Counted from the first letter of the stretch, positions 27,566 to 37,702 are shown. The stretch is DNA of 64,000 bases from Psychrobacter piscatorii (GCF_904846415.1 NZ_CAJHAR010000009.1:51795-115794), one strand, 5' to 3'. The notes: generated by a model not told the origin, from the letters alone. Translations and numbers: made by a program.

Positions 27566-27802
27566 CTTCATAAAATTAGATAGTTAACTCTAGTAGAGTG
27601 TTAATCGATACATTAACTTTTAACCCATTCATGTCCCTTGCTTGATAGTGTACAAGCGTTTATGATGCCTCCTCATTGAGGTTAGTAGCGATAATATTGG
27701 CTTTGTATTGCAGTCAATAACTCGTAATCCGGTCATTTAGGATGAATACTATTCGATGAGGATTATATTTATAAAATAGGGCGTAACATTAAGAGACTTA
27801 TA

Positions 27803-28495
27803 ATGAGTGATAACAAAGACGAAAAAATTGAAGATGTGTTGGTAGACTCGGAATTGGCAAAAAAACTTGTACCAAACAAGTTTAAATTTACCAGTCAGCA
27901 GGGCCGCGCACGTCGTCAAAAACTTTTGGCTGGTGCCAAAAAGTTGAGTGAAACACAAGCCATCAATGATATTACTTTGGCGGCTGTGTGTGAAGAAGCA
28001 GGCATACCAAGAGCGTCTGCTTACCATTTCTTCCCTAACATTGAAGCAATATTTTTAGCATTGCGATTTTTGAATGCGATTGAAATATTAGAGATGGTAG
28101 AAACCGTTGATATCGGTAACTACGATAGATGGCAAGGATATCTAACCGCGCTGATTGATCAATGCGTGACGATATTCCACAACGATGAGACCAAAGCCAA
28201 ACTCATCTATGACACCAATACACCTGATTTTGAAGGTGATGAATTTGGTGAAGATATGGACCATCAAATTGTTGACTTGGTCTATAAGCGTTTATCAGAA
28301 CGTTATGAGATGCCAAATTTTGAGGATATCCAAAACACGTTATTGATTGCTTATAGCATTGTTAATGCGATATTTACCTTGTCTTATCGTCGTCATCAGA
28401 ATATCACTGAAGACTATATTCAAGAAGCAAATACAGCATTTATCGCGTACTTACGCTGCTATCTACCAGAAAAACTACCACGTAAAAACCGCTAA
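27803..28495 (+). CDS. TetR/AcrR family transcriptional regulator
   Basis: A 230-residue TetR-type regulator. After about 30 polar residues the DNA-binding domain reads GRARRQKLLAGAKKLSE, then TLAAVCEEAGIPRASAYHFFPNIEAIFLAL, matching the TetR helix-turn-helix with the conserved YHFF. The C-terminal ligand/dimer domain contains many acidic residues. No efflux or enzyme gene is divergent, so the target is unclear; the EEP-family gene upstream or a distant gene may be controlled. Ribosome binding site AAGAGA is modest. Confidence 0.87.
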   Translation: MSDNKDEKIEDVLVDSELAKKLVPNKFKFTSQQGRARRQKLLAGAKKLSETQAINDITLAAVCEEAGIPRASAYHFFPNIEAIFLALRFLNAIEILEMVETVDIGNYDRWQGYLTALIDQCVTIFHNDETKAKLIYDTNTPDFEGDEFGEDMDHQIVDLVYKRLSERYEMPNFEDIQNTLLIAYSIVNAIFTLSYRRHQNITEDYIQEANTAFIAYLRCYLPEKLPRKNR

Positions 28496-28513
28496 TTTTA
28501 TCTATATTAGACA

Positions 28514-28545
28514 CAAAAAAGCCGACAAATCTGTCGGCTTTTTTA
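28514..28545. terminator. Bidirectional terminator between tetR-type gene and surface cluster
   Basis: GCCGACA / TGTCGGC 7-bp core with 4-nt loop, flanked by A6 and T6, between convergent genes. It ends the surface-protein cluster on the minus strand. Confidence 0.92.
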
Positions 28546-28568
28546 TATCTGTCATTTAGTAAGGCGCT

Positions 28569-29354
28569 TTAATTATCAGGCGTTAGATCTTGTCCGCGGC
28601 AGATATCATCACTGGCATCTAAAGGCGCATACTGCTTGTAGTAGCTGACGATAGATTGCTCTAAAGCCACGTTAGTCTGTGAATCGTGAGCATTCACATA
28701 AGCTTCGCGTGCTTGCTCAAGCCAGCGGTCTGCCATACGAAAATGTATGCCTGACTCGCGCCACCCTCGCTTACATTGATTGGTCGCCGCCCAAATTAAC
28801 GCCACTTCACTAAATGCCATCTCACGTGGCGCTGACTCTATACCGCCACTGTCTTTTAGCGCACTCAGCGTGGCCCACAGATCAGGTCGCATTAGAGCAG
28901 AGGTAGTAGGGATATCTTGCTGTAGTTTGATGTTTTGTGCTGTATTATTTTTTAGTGACTGTAATATATTCTCAGCCATTTCTACTGCTAATGGGCCCGC
29001 AGCTGATCGGCTATTCATACTGTCTTGATGAATAGCATAAGTAAGCCATGCTTGTGCTTTGTAAGCGAGGTACTGCTGATGAGCGGTTTTGTCTTTTTGC
29101 TGATAGGGCTGTAGTTGCTCTACCATACAGTTGAGTACACGTTGCTGTGTGCTTTGATATTTATAAGAAGGCGCTTGAGCCTGAATATCATCACGACAGT
29201 CTACAGCACTATTCGTATCAACGATTTGAGCCGTGTTGTTAGCGATGCTATCTTGTGCTGAAGCAAGGGATGCGACACTCAAAAGTAACAGTGCTGAGAG
29301 TGCAGTATATACTGGTTGTTTATAAGCAGTGGTTTTAATGGCAGCTTTAAACAT
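28569..29354 (-). CDS. Exported protein of unknown function, last gene of surface cluster
   Basis: A 261-residue protein with a clear signal peptide (LSALLLLSVASLASAQ, cleavage after about residue 33). The mature part is mostly alpha-helical and carries four Cys (AVDCRDD, LNCMVEQ, NQCKRGW, DDICRGQ) that may form two disulfides in the periplasm. Segments such as QQYLAYKAQAWLTYAIHQDSMNSRS and ALEQSIVSYYKQYAPLD look like helical repeats. I do not recognise the family. It follows the 1768-residue barrel protein after 123 bp and ends at a bidirectional terminator. It could be a periplasmic helper of the cluster. Confidence 0.72.
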   Translation of the reverse strand: MFKAAIKTTAYKQPVYTALSALLLLSVASLASAQDSIANNTAQIVDTNSAVDCRDDIQAQAPSYKYQSTQQRVLNCMVEQLQPYQQKDKTAHQQYLAYKAQAWLTYAIHQDSMNSRSAAGPLAVEMAENILQSLKNNTAQNIKLQQDIPTTSALMRPDLWATLSALKDSGGIESAPREMAFSEVALIWAATNQCKRGWRESGIHFRMADRWLEQAREAYVNAHDSQTNVALEQSIVSYYKQYAPLDASDDICRGQDLTPDN

Positions 29355-29417
29355 GATGCAAACCTTATCTGAAGGTAATGAGTGTGGGTATTTACCATTA
29401 TTAGGGCTGACTCTGCG

Positions 29418-29459
29418 ACTCCTGTCTAATCGCTTATTATATTGCCATTAGACAGGAGT
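29418..29459 (-). terminator. Perfect 13-bp hairpin after the barrel protein gene, no U-tract
   Basis: ACTCCTGTCTAAT / ATTAGACAGGAGT with a 16-nt loop, 19 bp downstream of the stop codon. No U-run follows on the minus strand. It may reduce read-through to the 261-residue gene or protect the upstream message. Confidence 0.55.
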
Positions 29460-29477
29460 TAAGACGCTATCATTGTC

Positions 29478-32400
29478 TTACAAGGTAGTCGTATTAACTT
29501 GCGTAGAGTCACTTTTTAAACGCTTGTTCTTACGTGGGTCTTCACGCTTGAATAGATTTTCATCAAACTTGAAACGCAATCTAAAGTAAGCCCCTTCTTG
29601 AGTACTATCGTCATAGGCGATGTCTTCATCTTCAAAGCCCATAAAATTGTAGCCAAGTGACAACCAAAGGTTGGTCATTGGGCTATAGCCCACTTCAGCA
29701 CCTAACATATAAGACAGATCATCTGCTTGCTTATTCCAGTAAGTACCCGCTTGCAAACCAACATCCCAACGTTCGCTAATATCGTAGAGACCGCGACCAT
29801 AAACGGCATGAGCAGTGTTGTCACTGGTAATGTTGTCTGCTTCATATTCTGTATACTTACCCGCATAGCGACCAGACAAGGTTAGGGCACGCGTTGGATG
29901 GTAGTTACCATTCCATGACCAGACAGTGGTGTCTTTTTGATAAGTATCATCACCCGTGTTATTGTCATCCAAACGATACTCAAGCTTTGCAAGCATGTCT
30001 AGTTGGTTGCTGTCGTAATCACGATAAGCGGCACCAAGTTGGAAGCGATTAATCGTGCGATCACCATCATTATAGTCGATGCGCGAATAGGTATCTTTAG
30101 CCAATAAGGTAATCTCATCGGTATAACGATAGGCAATACCTGCGCTACCAAGTAAAGTGTCGCTTGTCTCGCCCCAACGTTTCTCAACACGTCCTGATGC
30201 TTTGTAGTTTTCTTTGGCAAGATACTCAACGCCAAAACCTGCCGCAGTGGCGGTGTTGTTCTCTTCGCCTTCTAATGACTCAACGCGCTCAAGCAACGTA
30301 TTTAGAGTCAGACCTTCTTGTACATACCACTTGTTTTTTAGACCGATAGCGGCTTCCGCTTCACGCGCACTGATCGCGTCACGCATGCGGTATTCGCTAT
30401 AGACTTTACCGTCTTTCATATAATTGGCGTCAAAGCCAACAACGGTACGTTGACGCTCATCAGTATCATCAAGACCGTAGCTACCAGACAAGCTATTGAT
30501 CAAATCATGACGTGCATACAGACGACCCAAGCCACCGATTGGTGTCTCACCACCGATGGACGTCGCGTTACGTGAGCTATTTTCAATATCTTGCTCATAC
30601 TCTGCAAATACCAAGCTATTATTTAGCTTGGGTAGGCGAGAGGTGATACGGGCACGAACCGTGGTGCCTTCGATGTCTTTGTCAGCATCACTAACGCCAT
30701 TCAACGCTGATTGGTTGATAATGTCGTCATTGAACAGCGTGTCATCAGTAACATCTACCACATCTGTGGCTGCTTGGTTATTGCGTGAGGCAGCAGTGGC
30801 ATCTTGTTTGTAGTAACGCACACCGATTTCACCAACGACGTTTTCACTCAAACGTTGCTCGATACTGGCTTGTACGCCTTCACGACTCGCATCAGTAGTA
30901 TGATCTTTGGTGCGTACACCTTCTAATTTTAGCGCTGTTTTCTTGTCGTTGAATGTATGGATGACTTCTACGCCAGACTCCGTACGTCCAGCAGTAAGCG
31001 GTGACGCACCAGTGACAAATCCTTTATCTGCATCATTGTAATAAGCCTTGGCACGCGTGTCTTTCTTATTATCAAAATCAAGCTCGACACGTAAGGCATT
31101 GCCCTCAACATTGTTATCGTCTAATTCTGTGGTGTTGATCTGATTACTTGGCTGAAAGTTAGGGTTCTCAGCTTTGTTCATCGCGTATTCAGCGACGAGC
31201 TTTAGCTTATCGTTGAACTTGATAACGCTATTGACACTAGCCAGCTCTTCTTTGTTCAACGGATCGTCGCTATTAATATAGCTACCACCGATAGCGACTT
31301 TATTAGTCAGTTGCTGTTTGGCAGCGATACCACCAACCAAATAGTCCTCACCACCTTCATCCACTTCTACTGTGACACGAATGTAGATAGGATTGCCTTC
31401 GAGATCTTGACTCGCAATCGGTGATTTCAAAAATAAGCTGCGGCTAATTGGGTCTATCTCATAATCAGCAAAACGAGTTAGCGTCTCACGGCTGATGATA
31501 AGACCGGGATTATTGGCATCACGAGTAATAACTTCGACGATTTCAGAGTTTTCTAGTACTGCGTCAAAGTTCTCCGCTAGTGGGTAGGGACCTGAAATAC
31601 CTAAGCCGCGAGTCTCATTAACGCGCTGGCTAGTACTGGTCTCTGCTAGAAATGCAGTTACGCGAGTATTATTATCTTCAAATTGCGTCTTTAGACCAGT
31701 CAATGTACGGTTGTATTGACCCAGTTTGATGCCTTCATCATTGTCAATTTGTGTTTTTAGGTCGCCATACATAGCAAATGAGCGACCTTTGTCTAGACGC
31801 ACATAGAGCTTACTGGTTGATTGCGCATCAAAGCCTTTGGCAGATGAGTCACCATAGACAGGGTAATATTCGCCAGGCTCGATATCACGGAATAATCGCT
31901 CACCTTTTTTGTCACTGTCATAAGCCAGCGTCAGCAAATAGTCGCCGCGTACTTTGCCTTTCAAGAACATCGCCGCACGACCAGATGCGGTATAGTCATC
32001 ATTACCGGCAAAATCATTCAGCTCTTGTTCAAAGGCACCTTGAGCATCCGTAATACTGCTACCGTCAAAGTCTTTGAGTGAGATGGCACCTTCGACGATA
32101 CCCACAGCAATGAGTGGACGCAGCTTAGCCGTAAACTGTAGTGGAATTACCTGCTTATTGTTTCCAGTGTTGATGACCAGCTCCCCTTTGCCAGGTGCTG
32201 TTGGCGCAGTGATAGGAATGAGCAGCTCGCCGCCACTGACGGTTACTTGTATGCCTGCTTGGTCTTTGTTGGTGTCGGGTAAATTGATACGACCGATATT
32301 GGTATCTAAAGTGATGGGGGTATCGGCAATAAAGGGTAGGTTACCCAAATCTTTTAGGCTAATGACCACTTGATATTCGCTGAAGCCATCGGCTTCGACA

Positions 32401-34784
32401 AAGATGTCTTGGGTACGATAGTCAATGCGTTGCAGACTATCAGGGGCAATCACCTCGATACTTTGTTCGGAAATAATGCTACCTGTGACATCGGTTGCGA
32501 CGCCGCGCAAAGTATTGCGGCCACGGTCGAGGGCCACGGCGTAATAGTCGAAAGCCGTGACTTGCTGTTTTTCTTGCTCAGCGGTCTTGCCAATTTGACT
32601 ATCAGATATGGCCTTGCCATTGACGTAAAGTGTGAAGCGACCCCCAAGCGGTGCCTGAACTTGCACCAACTGCTTATAAGTAGCCAGCTGTTGTCCGGAT
32701 TGTAGATTGAGAAATAAGACCTCGTTATTAGGTACTTTTTTGAGGTATTCTTCAAGCTCGATTGCTTTTGGTGGCGTGATGGTGCTCACACTCATTTTTA
32801 TACGCGGTGTGGTGCTGTTAGTATCTGCTACGATGGCTGAATCGCAATTTAAGCCGCTATCTAGGTCATCGTTAGATTTGCAGCCACTAGCATCAATATT
32901 ATCGTTATAGTCGCGGTTGTAGTCTGGCTCTAGGGTCAGATCACGCTTAATCGCCTGCTCTAAGGCATCGTTTTTGGCATCAACTTGCTTGCTACGTGCA
33001 AGAAGATTCTGGTTTAAAAGTTCTGTGCTGTCGCCCATGCCGCCAACGATAGCAAAATCTGCACGATGTAGCTCACCATATTTTAAATCGACGAAGCGGC
33101 TGCCTGCGTCACCAGCATTACGACTGCTTTGGGTAATCAGATGTGTACCAACAGGTAGTGTTGTACGGTCGACTTTGAGCACATGAGTTTTGGCGCTGAC
33201 ACCGTAGAAGTTATATTTACCTTCAGGATCGGTCACAATGAAGTTACCGTTTTCCATGTAAATGCGTACGCCCGCCACACCTAGCTCGCCATCATCTTTT
33301 TGCTGGATGCCGTCGCGGTTGATGTCATGATATAGTTTACCGATGATGATACCGTCGGTATTCATTACGCCGCGATCGACATCGACATGCCATTGCGCCT
33401 CTCTTGAGCTTAGGATTTGGTCGTTATTCATGCGCGTGGTGGCAACAGCACGGTTAACTCCATCGCCACCCAGCGCTGATGACCCAATCAAAACGCGATA
33501 GGTAATCTCTCTGCTCGTACCTTGAGGTAAGTCTCCCAAGTGCAGCACTTGGTATTTGCCTTCTGCCTGAAACTCTGTGGTTTGCATGCTATTGATAAGC
33601 AAATCGTTATCCGCATAGCGTACACTGCCTTTCACATATTCAAAGCCGCGCGGTAGGGCATCCTTTAGCTGTACGTCATAAGCGGTAGCTGCGCCATTAT
33701 TGGTGATATTAATAGTGTAATTGACATAGTCACCAAGCGCTGCCGATTTGAGATCGCCTTCTTTTTTGACTTGTAGGCTTGGGTTGTTATCGACAATACT
33801 AATCTCGCTGCTGTAACCACTGATATTGGTGGTAAAGTCGCTTTTGCTCGGCGTCTCATCTAAACCGACAGACGGATCGATACACGCAACCAATTTAGCT
33901 TGTAATGTATCGCCAGTCATCGTTTGGATAATGCTGTCTTTGATAGCATTGGCATTTTTTTCGGTCGGTGCTGACAGACGGTATTTGCCTGTATTATTGC
34001 CCGTCTCAATACCTTTTAATGAATAAGTGTCGCCCGTAGTAGGTGAGGTGATGGTCACCCAAATTTGATCAGGCTTATCCGTCTGCACGTTACATTGCGT
34101 GTAACCAGCTTCAAGATATACATTATCATTGATTTGTGTGCTGCTTTTGTCAGATAAAAAATCTGGGGTGGTAAAGTGTACGCCGGGGGCAACAATGACG
34201 AAGCTGTCTTTTACTGAGGCGGTTACTGAGCTGTCTTCTAATACTGTTGCGCCAACTTTGATGTCGGTGCTGCTACCATCACTGGCATTGCTATTGGTGA
34301 CGGCTTGAATGATTAAATCAAGACGCTCACTTTGTCCCAATTTGATTTGGTCAAGACCTGTGATAAGGCGGTCACTTGCATCAATAATGCCGTTTTTATT
34401 AAGATCTTGATAGACTTCAAAATTCGATAGGCTGCTTGGGTAGTTAAAATTTAGGTTAATAGTAACCGCATCATAGCCTGTGTTGGTGATGGTGTTTTTC
34501 CAAGTAACTTTGCTACCTGCCATGACAGTTTGTTTGCTGCCAGCGTCAAAAGATATACTGTATTGGTCAGCATTGACAGTTTGTAGTTGGACGGTATTTG
34601 ATGCCACGCTTAAAGTGGTTTGTGTGTCGTTAATAGTATAGCGCGCATCTGCAGTGTTATTGATAGTATCAATTATCACAGGTGCTGCAAATGCAGAATG
34701 TGATTGCATAAGCAACATAGCTACTGTCAAAGCCGATAGCTTAGCTACTAAATGAGTAGACGGGACAATGCAGTTTGATATCAT
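29478..34784 (-). CDS. Giant DUF11/SdrD_B protein with C-terminal outer-membrane beta-barrel-like region
   Basis: A 1768-residue exported protein. A signal peptide ends in HSAFA (residue 33). The first 330 residues contain Ig-like strands and an EF-hand-like loop (DLNKNGIIDASD). A DUF11 domain follows at about 335-460 (LQVKKEGDLKSAALGDYVNYTINITNNG), then an SdrD_B-like domain at about 475-560 (GKLYHDINRDGIQQKDDGELGVAGVRIYME). After further Ig-like segments, from about residue 900 to the end, there are alternating polar/aromatic strands with turns, typical of a large outer-membrane barrel, ending in AYFRLRFKFDENLF and a basic tail. I infer an outer-membrane anchor or translocator carrying surface domains. 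The role is unproven. Confidence 0.75.
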   Translation of the reverse strand: MISNCIVPSTHLVAKLSALTVAMLLMQSHSAFAAPVIIDTINNTADARYTINDTQTTLSVASNTVQLQTVNADQYSISFDAGSKQTVMAGSKVTWKNTITNTGYDAVTINLNFNYPSSLSNFEVYQDLNKNGIIDASDRLITGLDQIKLGQSERLDLIIQAVTNSNASDGSSTDIKVGATVLEDSSVTASVKDSFVIVAPGVHFTTPDFLSDKSSTQINDNVYLEAGYTQCNVQTDKPDQIWVTITSPTTGDTYSLKGIETGNNTGKYRLSAPTEKNANAIKDSIIQTMTGDTLQAKLVACIDPSVGLDETPSKSDFTTNISGYSSEISIVDNNPSLQVKKEGDLKSAALGDYVNYTINITNNGAATAYDVQLKDALPRGFEYVKGSVRYADNDLLINSMQTTEFQAEGKYQVLHLGDLPQGTSREITYRVLIGSSALGGDGVNRAVATTRMNNDQILSSREAQWHVDVDRGVMNTDGIIIGKLYHDINRDGIQQKDDGELGVAGVRIYMENGNFIVTDPEGKYNFYGVSAKTHVLKVDRTTLPVGTHLITQSSRNAGDAGSRFVDLKYGELHRADFAIVGGMGDSTELLNQNLLARSKQVDAKNDALEQAIKRDLTLEPDYNRDYNDNIDASGCKSNDDLDSGLNCDSAIVADTNSTTPRIKMSVSTITPPKAIELEEYLKKVPNNEVLFLNLQSGQQLATYKQLVQVQAPLGGRFTLYVNGKAISDSQIGKTAEQEKQQVTAFDYYAVALDRGRNTLRGVATDVTGSIISEQSIEVIAPDSLQRIDYRTQDIFVEADGFSEYQVVISLKDLGNLPFIADTPITLDTNIGRINLPDTNKDQAGIQVTVSGGELLIPITAPTAPGKGELVINTGNNKQVIPLQFTAKLRPLIAVGIVEGAISLKDFDGSSITDAQGAFEQELNDFAGNDDYTASGRAAMFLKGKVRGDYLLTLAYDSDKKGERLFRDIEPGEYYPVYGDSSAKGFDAQSTSKLYVRLDKGRSFAMYGDLKTQIDNDEGIKLGQYNRTLTGLKTQFEDNNTRVTAFLAETSTSQRVNETRGLGISGPYPLAENFDAVLENSEIVEVITRDANNPGLIISRETLTRFADYEIDPISRSLFLKSPIASQDLEGNPIYIRVTVEVDEGGEDYLVGGIAAKQQLTNKVAIGGSYINSDDPLNKEELASVNSVIKFNDKLKLVAEYAMNKAENPNFQPSNQINTTELDDNNVEGNALRVELDFDNKKDTRAKAYYNDADKGFVTGASPLTAGRTESGVEVIHTFNDKKTALKLEGVRTKDHTTDASREGVQASIEQRLSENVVGEIGVRYYKQDATAASRNNQAATDVVDVTDDTLFNDDIINQSALNGVSDADKDIEGTTVRARITSRLPKLNNSLVFAEYEQDIENSSRNATSIGGETPIGGLGRLYARHDLINSLSGSYGLDDTDERQRTVVGFDANYMKDGKVYSEYRMRDAISAREAEAAIGLKNKWYVQEGLTLNTLLERVESLEGEENNTATAAGFGVEYLAKENYKASGRVEKRWGETSDTLLGSAGIAYRYTDEITLLAKDTYSRIDYNDGDRTINRFQLGAAYRDYDSNQLDMLAKLEYRLDDNNTGDDTYQKDTTVWSWNGNYHPTRALTLSGRYAGKYTEYEADNITSDNTAHAVYGRGLYDISERWDVGLQAGTYWNKQADDLSYMLGAEVGYSPMTNLWLSLGYNFMGFEDEDIAYDDSTQEGAYFRLRFKFDENLFKREDPRKNKRLKSDSTQVNTTTL

Positions 34785-34856
34785 TATGCGTGCCTATACA
34801 ATCAAATCAGAGAATACAGCGACGATCATCATTATTTTCATCGCTATGAGGTGGGT

Positions 34857-34888
34857 AGACTGTCCATAATCTATGCTATGGACAGTCT
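34857..34888 (-). terminator. Perfect 12-bp hairpin between two surface-protein genes, no U-tract
   Basis: AGACTGTCCATA / TATGGACAGTCT with an 8-nt loop, 21 bp after the 699-residue gene stop and 72 bp before the barrel gene start. Without a U-run it is more likely an attenuating or stabilising element inside an operon than a full stop. Confidence 0.5.
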
Positions 34889-34909
34889 GATATTACAAAT
34901 TATCAAGTC

Positions 34910-37009
34910 TTATGGCGTAGTACCATCTGGGTTGATTTTCACAGCAAATACCATTGCCGCGTATGTTTGTGGCGCTAGTGTGGTTACGGTACCATTTACT
35001 GCCGTACCATCATTGGCGGCACTATATTTATTAGTTGCAGGTATCGCGGTAGCATTTGCCGCATCGTCTAGCCTGATAGCGTATGCAGGAGTCGTGCTGC
35101 TGCTAAGCACCTGCGCTTTATTGTTAAAGCGGTCGGTGGTATCTTTAATCACGACATTGTCAAAGCTAAAGCGTGCATCAGTAGTTGCGAACTGGTTGAA
35201 CGCTGTGATTTTGTACACAATGCAATCACCAGGTTTTGCCGCTACTGGTGACTGGGTAAAGGTCAATGAAGCTGTTGCTGAGCACGTGGTGTTCAATGCT
35301 TGTTCTTTGATCAGACCTAAGCCTTTGACTGTGGTGGTGTTTTGTACTGAGCGATCACCGACGGCTGGCGCGTCTTGACCACCGACCACTAGGTTAACGG
35401 TTGTAGTTTCTGTTGAGTCAAGCAGTGCATTAGAGGATGAAACGTTATACTGGATTGTTACGCTTGAATTTGGTGCCATACCTGTCCATGCTGGTGCGCC
35501 ATCGACAGGCGTAGCGGTAGATAAGTCGTATTCACCATTACCATTTTTAACAAGAGTGTACGTTGCATTTGGCGTTGCTGGATTGTTATCCGCATCATAG
35601 ACAATACGTACACTTCCATCAACTTGTGTAATCTTGTCGTTCGCACCCTCAGTGATGGTGAATTTTATTTCACCTGCCTGATCACCTTCAGTTTCTTTAC
35701 CCGTGTTTTTAATCACAGCGGTTTGTGTGATTTGTGTACCTGTGGTGGTGGTGGTTGGGATTTGTTTACTACTTGGTGATTCGAGGTTTATGGCACGTTG
35801 GTTTGCTACCAAGGGTGCAGTTGAATCGCCACCGATCGCATTGTTCGCAGTACCGTTAATGACTTCACTGTCATCTGTTGATGGATAGAAATTAGCAGTA
35901 TTTTGATTGGTATCTGTTGGATCAGTGGTATCATAAATGACCTGCCCGCCGCCCAAGTCAAGCGTTGCGACCGCATGATTGACTGTGCTCTTTAAATTGG
36001 CAAGGTTTTCTTCTGAGTCTTTTTGCACATCAAAGGTAATGATAGCTTCTTGACCTGGTGCTAGGTTAAGCAAAGTCACACGAATACTGTCTTGTTCAAA
36101 ACCTGTGCCTGCACCATTAGTACCTGCAACGATGGTAGCGTTGTTGCTGGCGCTTAGATTTGGCTGCTCGGCAAGACGTAAGCCTGCTGGCAGGTTGTCA
36201 ATCACCACGATGTTATTTGCAGCTATAGCATAAGCGGCACGCTCGTCGTTACGAACTTTGATGGTGTACGTCACTTTCGAGGTTGGGTCGTTTAGGTTTA
36301 GCGTGCTGCTGACCGTGCTGGTAATCTTAAACACAGGTACTTTAGTTGTACTGTTGTTGATGTTGGTCAATGTCGCTTTGGTAGTGTCTGCACTACTGAA
36401 GAAAGTACTGACCGCAGATAGCGTTAGATTCTGGGTGTCGCCGCCCACGTTACCCGAGGTTTTTGCCGCAACAGAGATGTCTGCATACTCGTTCGGGCGT
36501 AGTGTAATGGCGCGGCTTTGGAACTCAGTACCCGTAACCGTTGTCGTGCTCTTCAGCGTGCCATCAGCATTGTAGATGGTGTACGTGACGTTGCTCGTTG
36601 CCAAGTCATAAGCACCGCTGCCTTGTGGGCTATTTGGGATATTGCCACCTTGAGCTAGGCTTAGAGTATAAGTGTCTTGAACGTTACCTGAGTTGGTCAA
36701 GGTGTGGTTAAAGGTCACAATACCTTTAGGAGTTACGGTAAGCCCCTTGTTATAGTCATCAGTCAAGTCGCCGTCATCATTCTTAGCAACTAAGCTGAAA
36801 GCTGCGCTTTGGGTGATGTTTACGGTGACTTTGTTTGACTGTACAGGGTTCTGTGCGACACCAGCGATGCTGTAGGTCGCTGTTGCAATGTTGTCAATGG
36901 TCGGCGTCGAGTCAGCGGTAGACTTTGCCGCGTTTGCAGTACCAGCCAAGCCGAACGCGCTGATAACGCTGACGGCTAGTACGGATTGTTTGAATAAACG
37001 TTTACTCAT
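34910..37009 (-). CDS. DUF11-type secreted surface protein, 699 residues
   Basis: A secreted, Thr/Asn/Ala-rich protein with signal peptide ending at GLAGTANA (residue 28). At least three DUF11/Ig-like repeats can be seen (VTFNHTLTNSGNVQDTY, VTYTIKVRNDERAAYAIAANNIVVIDNLPAGL, then TQTAVIKNTGKETEGDQAGEI and CIVYKITAFNQF). The only two cysteines, Cys576 and Cys596, lie in the last repeat in the pattern C-x19-C with KPGDCIVYKI, the same module that ends the 1044-residue protein. The N-terminus (TIDNIATATYSI) resembles that of the barrel protein. Ribosome binding site GGAG. It lies 43 bp after the 154-residue gene, so they are likely co-transcribed. Possible fibre or adhesin subunit. Confidence 0.78.
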   Translation of the reverse strand: MSKRLFKQSVLAVSVISAFGLAGTANAAKSTADSTPTIDNIATATYSIAGVAQNPVQSNKVTVNITQSAAFSLVAKNDDGDLTDDYNKGLTVTPKGIVTFNHTLTNSGNVQDTYTLSLAQGGNIPNSPQGSGAYDLATSNVTYTIYNADGTLKSTTTVTGTEFQSRAITLRPNEYADISVAAKTSGNVGGDTQNLTLSAVSTFFSSADTTKATLTNINNSTTKVPVFKITSTVSSTLNLNDPTSKVTYTIKVRNDERAAYAIAANNIVVIDNLPAGLRLAEQPNLSASNNATIVAGTNGAGTGFEQDSIRVTLLNLAPGQEAIITFDVQKDSEENLANLKSTVNHAVATLDLGGGQVIYDTTDPTDTNQNTANFYPSTDDSEVINGTANNAIGGDSTAPLVANQRAINLESPSSKQIPTTTTTGTQITQTAVIKNTGKETEGDQAGEIKFTITEGANDKITQVDGSVRIVYDADNNPATPNATYTLVKNGNGEYDLSTATPVDGAPAWTGMAPNSSVTIQYNVSSSNALLDSTETTTVNLVVGGQDAPAVGDRSVQNTTTVKGLGLIKEQALNTTCSATASLTFTQSPVAAKPGDCIVYKITAFNQFATTDARFSFDNVVIKDTTDRFNNKAQVLSSSTTPAYAIRLDDAANATAIPATNKYSAANDGTAVNGTVTTLAPQTYAAMVFAVKINPDGTTP

Positions 37010-37052
37010 GGGTTGGTTCTCCTAGGTGTCTGACACAAAATAACGGTTGGGT

Positions 37053-37517
37053 TTAGTTAACGACAGTATTTAGAGCAACGTCTGCTGACTTATTGGCAGG
37101 CAGCCATTTGATGTTCCAGCGAAGTGCTTTGTATTCTGACAATGGAACTTTCACCAGTTTGCCATTTACCTTGCGCATTAGCGGCATGTCGGCATAGTTT
37201 TTACCGTCTGTGCTTGCTTGTGCGCTGGCAGGAGACACTTCACCAGTAAAAGTCATATTCGCAGGAATAGGTAAGGTGACCGCAAGATCACTGATGTTTT
37301 GATTGGTAGTATTGGTATAGTTTGCTTTGTATTGAATCACTGTACCTGCTGGTGCATTACGTACCGAAGTGTAGCTGACTTTGCCATCTGCGTTTTTAGT
37401 AACCTTGTTGGCGGTCAGCTCCATCTGCAATGCGTCAGCAGCATAAGCACTATTGAGCAATACAGTAGAGGCGACAATCGCAATCAGAGCGTGGCGTAAA
37501 CGATAAAACGGCTTCAT
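37053..37517 (-). CDS. Small single-domain DUF11-like exported protein
   Basis: A 154-residue exported protein with a signal peptide (RHALIAIVASTVLLNSAYA, cleavage near residue 26). The mature part is one DUF11-like domain: AGTVIQYKANYTNTTNQNISDLAVTLPIPANMTFTGEVSP, a central DGKNYADMP hairpin, and a final strand SADVALNTVVN. I selected the ATG at 37517, which has an AAGGAA ribosome binding site five bases upstream, over one 34 codons earlier that would put a charged stretch before the signal peptide. Its size suggests a minor or cap subunit beside the larger DUF11 proteins; this is inference. Confidence 0.75.
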   Translation of the reverse strand: MKPFYRLRHALIAIVASTVLLNSAYAADALQMELTANKVTKNADGKVSYTSVRNAPAGTVIQYKANYTNTTNQNISDLAVTLPIPANMTFTGEVSPASAQASTDGKNYADMPLMRKVNGKLVKVPLSEYKALRWNIKWLPANKSADVALNTVVN

Positions 37518-37702
37518 ACGAGATTCCTTGTTTAGTTCATTATTGTCAGACACAAGCCAGATAACTTCCTGTAAATATGGACAATCAATAAATAAACGTT
37601 GATTGATAGTAGTGAGCATTTATTGTAGCTGGCATTATTACAAAACAATTACATACAGTCACTAAAAAAATGACAAAAGGTAGTTTCAGGTGTGTAAATG
37701 GA

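Noticed and set aside
34851..35378. A 175-residue plus-strand reading frame opposite the 699-residue surface gene
   Set aside because: It is hydrophobic and Val/Ala/Ser-rich because it is the antisense of Thr/Asn/Ala-rich coding sequence; there is no ribosome binding site, and the minus-strand gene has signal peptide and domains.
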